A DNA stretch of 6,498 nucleotides, taken from the NCBI GenBank assembly GCA_016788685.1, contig JAEUSS010000652.1, positions 1 through 6,498 of the forward strand, given 5' to 3'. Made by a program: the position numbers and the translations under genes. The stretch is from Prolixibacteraceae bacterium. Lineage in GTDB: Bacteria > Bacteroidota > Bacteroidia > Bacteroidales > Prolixibacteraceae. Under the pieces are notes generated by a model. The model was not told the DNA's origin. It worked only from the letters and a program-made list of their open reading frames with translations, and searched no databases. This document shows positions 5,857-6,498 of this stretch, piece after piece (position 1 is the stretch's first letter; each line of letters begins with the position of its first letter).

Positions 5857-6384
5857 TTATTCGTTATCTAATAATTTCTTCAAATCATTCCAGACCGAGT
5901 TGCTTTCCTCGCCCTCTTTCAAAATATACTTGTCGAGCTTTTCGATCATTGCCGGATCACATGTTGTGTTTCCTTTTTCATCATCGGGATGAACTTTTTT
6001 GATCGGAATAGCCAAACAGATAAACTCGTAAATCAATTGAGCGATGTTCAATTGATAGTCGTTTGTACTTACCCAAATAACATCGTCACCTTCAACAAAC
6101 TCCTTTTCGCCAAACTTAACAAAAATTCGTTCCGATCCTGAAATCGGCTGGTCGTACATTTCGAGGCAACGATCGCATTGAACATTAACAGTTCCGCTCA
6201 CATCAAACCATAAGATCATCAGTGAACTCTGTTTTTCAAGAGTAACGCGAACGTTTACTTTACCTTCATCGACACCGCCCCCGCCAAACTCGGCGAAGAA
6301 TTTGCCATCAATTTCATATTCAAAAGTATGCTTTCCTTGCGAAAGCCCTTTGAATGCAATGCTATAGAATGATTGACTGCTCAT
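5857..6384 (-). CDS. DUF177/YceD-family 23S rRNA accumulation protein
   Basis: Family members (YceD in E. coli) are linked to 23S rRNA accumulation and are commonly encoded next to rpmF, as here. From the ATG at 6384 it has 175 residues. A TTG at 6405 would add seven residues, but it falls inside the apparent -7 promoter element, so ATG is chosen. The N-terminus YSIAFKGLSQGKHTFEYEID (about 7-26) is the usual Bacteroidetes form. A CDRCLE motif gives C70/C73, followed by the DUF177 core LNIAQLIYEFICLAIPIKKVH (112-132) and C142. The cysteines may bind a metal, which is inference. The C-terminus SVWNDLKKLLDNE matches the conserved W-x-x-L-K-x-L end. Confidence 0.9.
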   Translation of the reverse strand: MSSQSFYSIAFKGLSQGKHTFEYEIDGKFFAEFGGGGVDEGKVNVRVTLEKQSSLMILWFDVSGTVNVQCDRCLEMYDQPISGSERIFVKFGEKEFVEGDDVIWVSTNDYQLNIAQLIYEFICLAIPIKKVHPDDEKGNTTCDPAMIEKLDKYILKEGEESNSVWNDLKKLLDNE

Positions 6385-6402
6385 TGCCTGAAAAAAGTTT
6401 TG

Positions 6403-6410
6403 CAAAAGTA
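6403..6410 (-). promoter_or_regulatory. Bacteroidetes -7 promoter element for the DUF177-rpmF unit
   Basis: TACTTTTG on the minus strand is an exact match to TAnnTTTG, 18 bp before the ATG at 6384, giving a short leader of about 12 nt. At the expected -33 distance there is only a partial match (TTTT at 6431-6434, 20-bp spacer). The rest of the 6411-6498 stretch is A/T-rich, and I see no gene in it. Confidence 0.55.
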
Positions 6411-6498
6411 TAAAAAATATACAAACACCGAAAATATATTGATTTTTTTAACATCGTTTACTCTTAAAATACCTGTAGTGAAATAAAATACTATGTAT

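Noticed and set aside
6385..6405. TTG start adding seven residues to the DUF177 gene
   Set aside because: The TTG lies inside an exact TAnnTTTG element, so it would probably be untranscribed; the ATG at 6384 suits the family start.

Overview
The window looks like a chromosomal housekeeping segment from a member of the Bacteroidota (Bacteroidetes), possibly near Marinilabiliales/Prolixibacteraceae. That family-level guess is inference only. The phylum call rests on four things: start codons preceded by A/T-rich leaders with no Shine-Dalgarno sequence; matches to the Bacteroidetes -7 promoter consensus TAnnTTTG; the Bacteroidetes-style DUF177-rpmF-fabH and bactofilin-atpZ-atpB gene orders; and a subunit a of ATP synthase with a signal peptide and a long periplasmic N-terminus. 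Every supported gene lies on the minus strand, so the window is transcribed from right to left.

Three transcription units can be separated, because two convincing Rho-independent terminators lie between them. Unit 1 (right end) is a DUF177/YceD-family 23S rRNA-associated protein followed by rpmF (ribosomal protein bL32, zinc-ribbon form). It has a good -7 element just upstream and a perfect 11-bp terminator hairpin just after rpmF. Unit 2 is fabH (beta-ketoacyl-ACP synthase III) followed by a MaoC/NodN-type hot-dog hydratase, and ends in a second hairpin with a T-rich tail. Two palindromes sit in the 259-bp gap upstream of fabH and are candidate operators.

Unit 3 is the ATP synthase operon: bactofilin, atpZ, a four-helix membrane protein in the AtpI position, atpB (a), atpE (c), atpF (b), atpH (delta) and the first 70 codons of atpA (alpha), which runs off the left edge. 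The bactofilin stop and atpZ start overlap as ATGA. The genes for beta and epsilon (atpD, atpC) are not in front of atpB, so they must lie elsewhere, or beyond atpA.

The genes are ordinary core genes, and I see no mobile element, CRISPR array, tRNA, rRNA or defence module. I found no convincing undescribed system. The points most worth a second look are the bactofilin coupled to atpZ, the uncharacterised four-helix protein, an A11 tract at the start of atpZ, a GC-rich hairpin between atpE and atpF, the histidine-rich periplasmic segment of subunit a, and the palindromes upstream of fabH.
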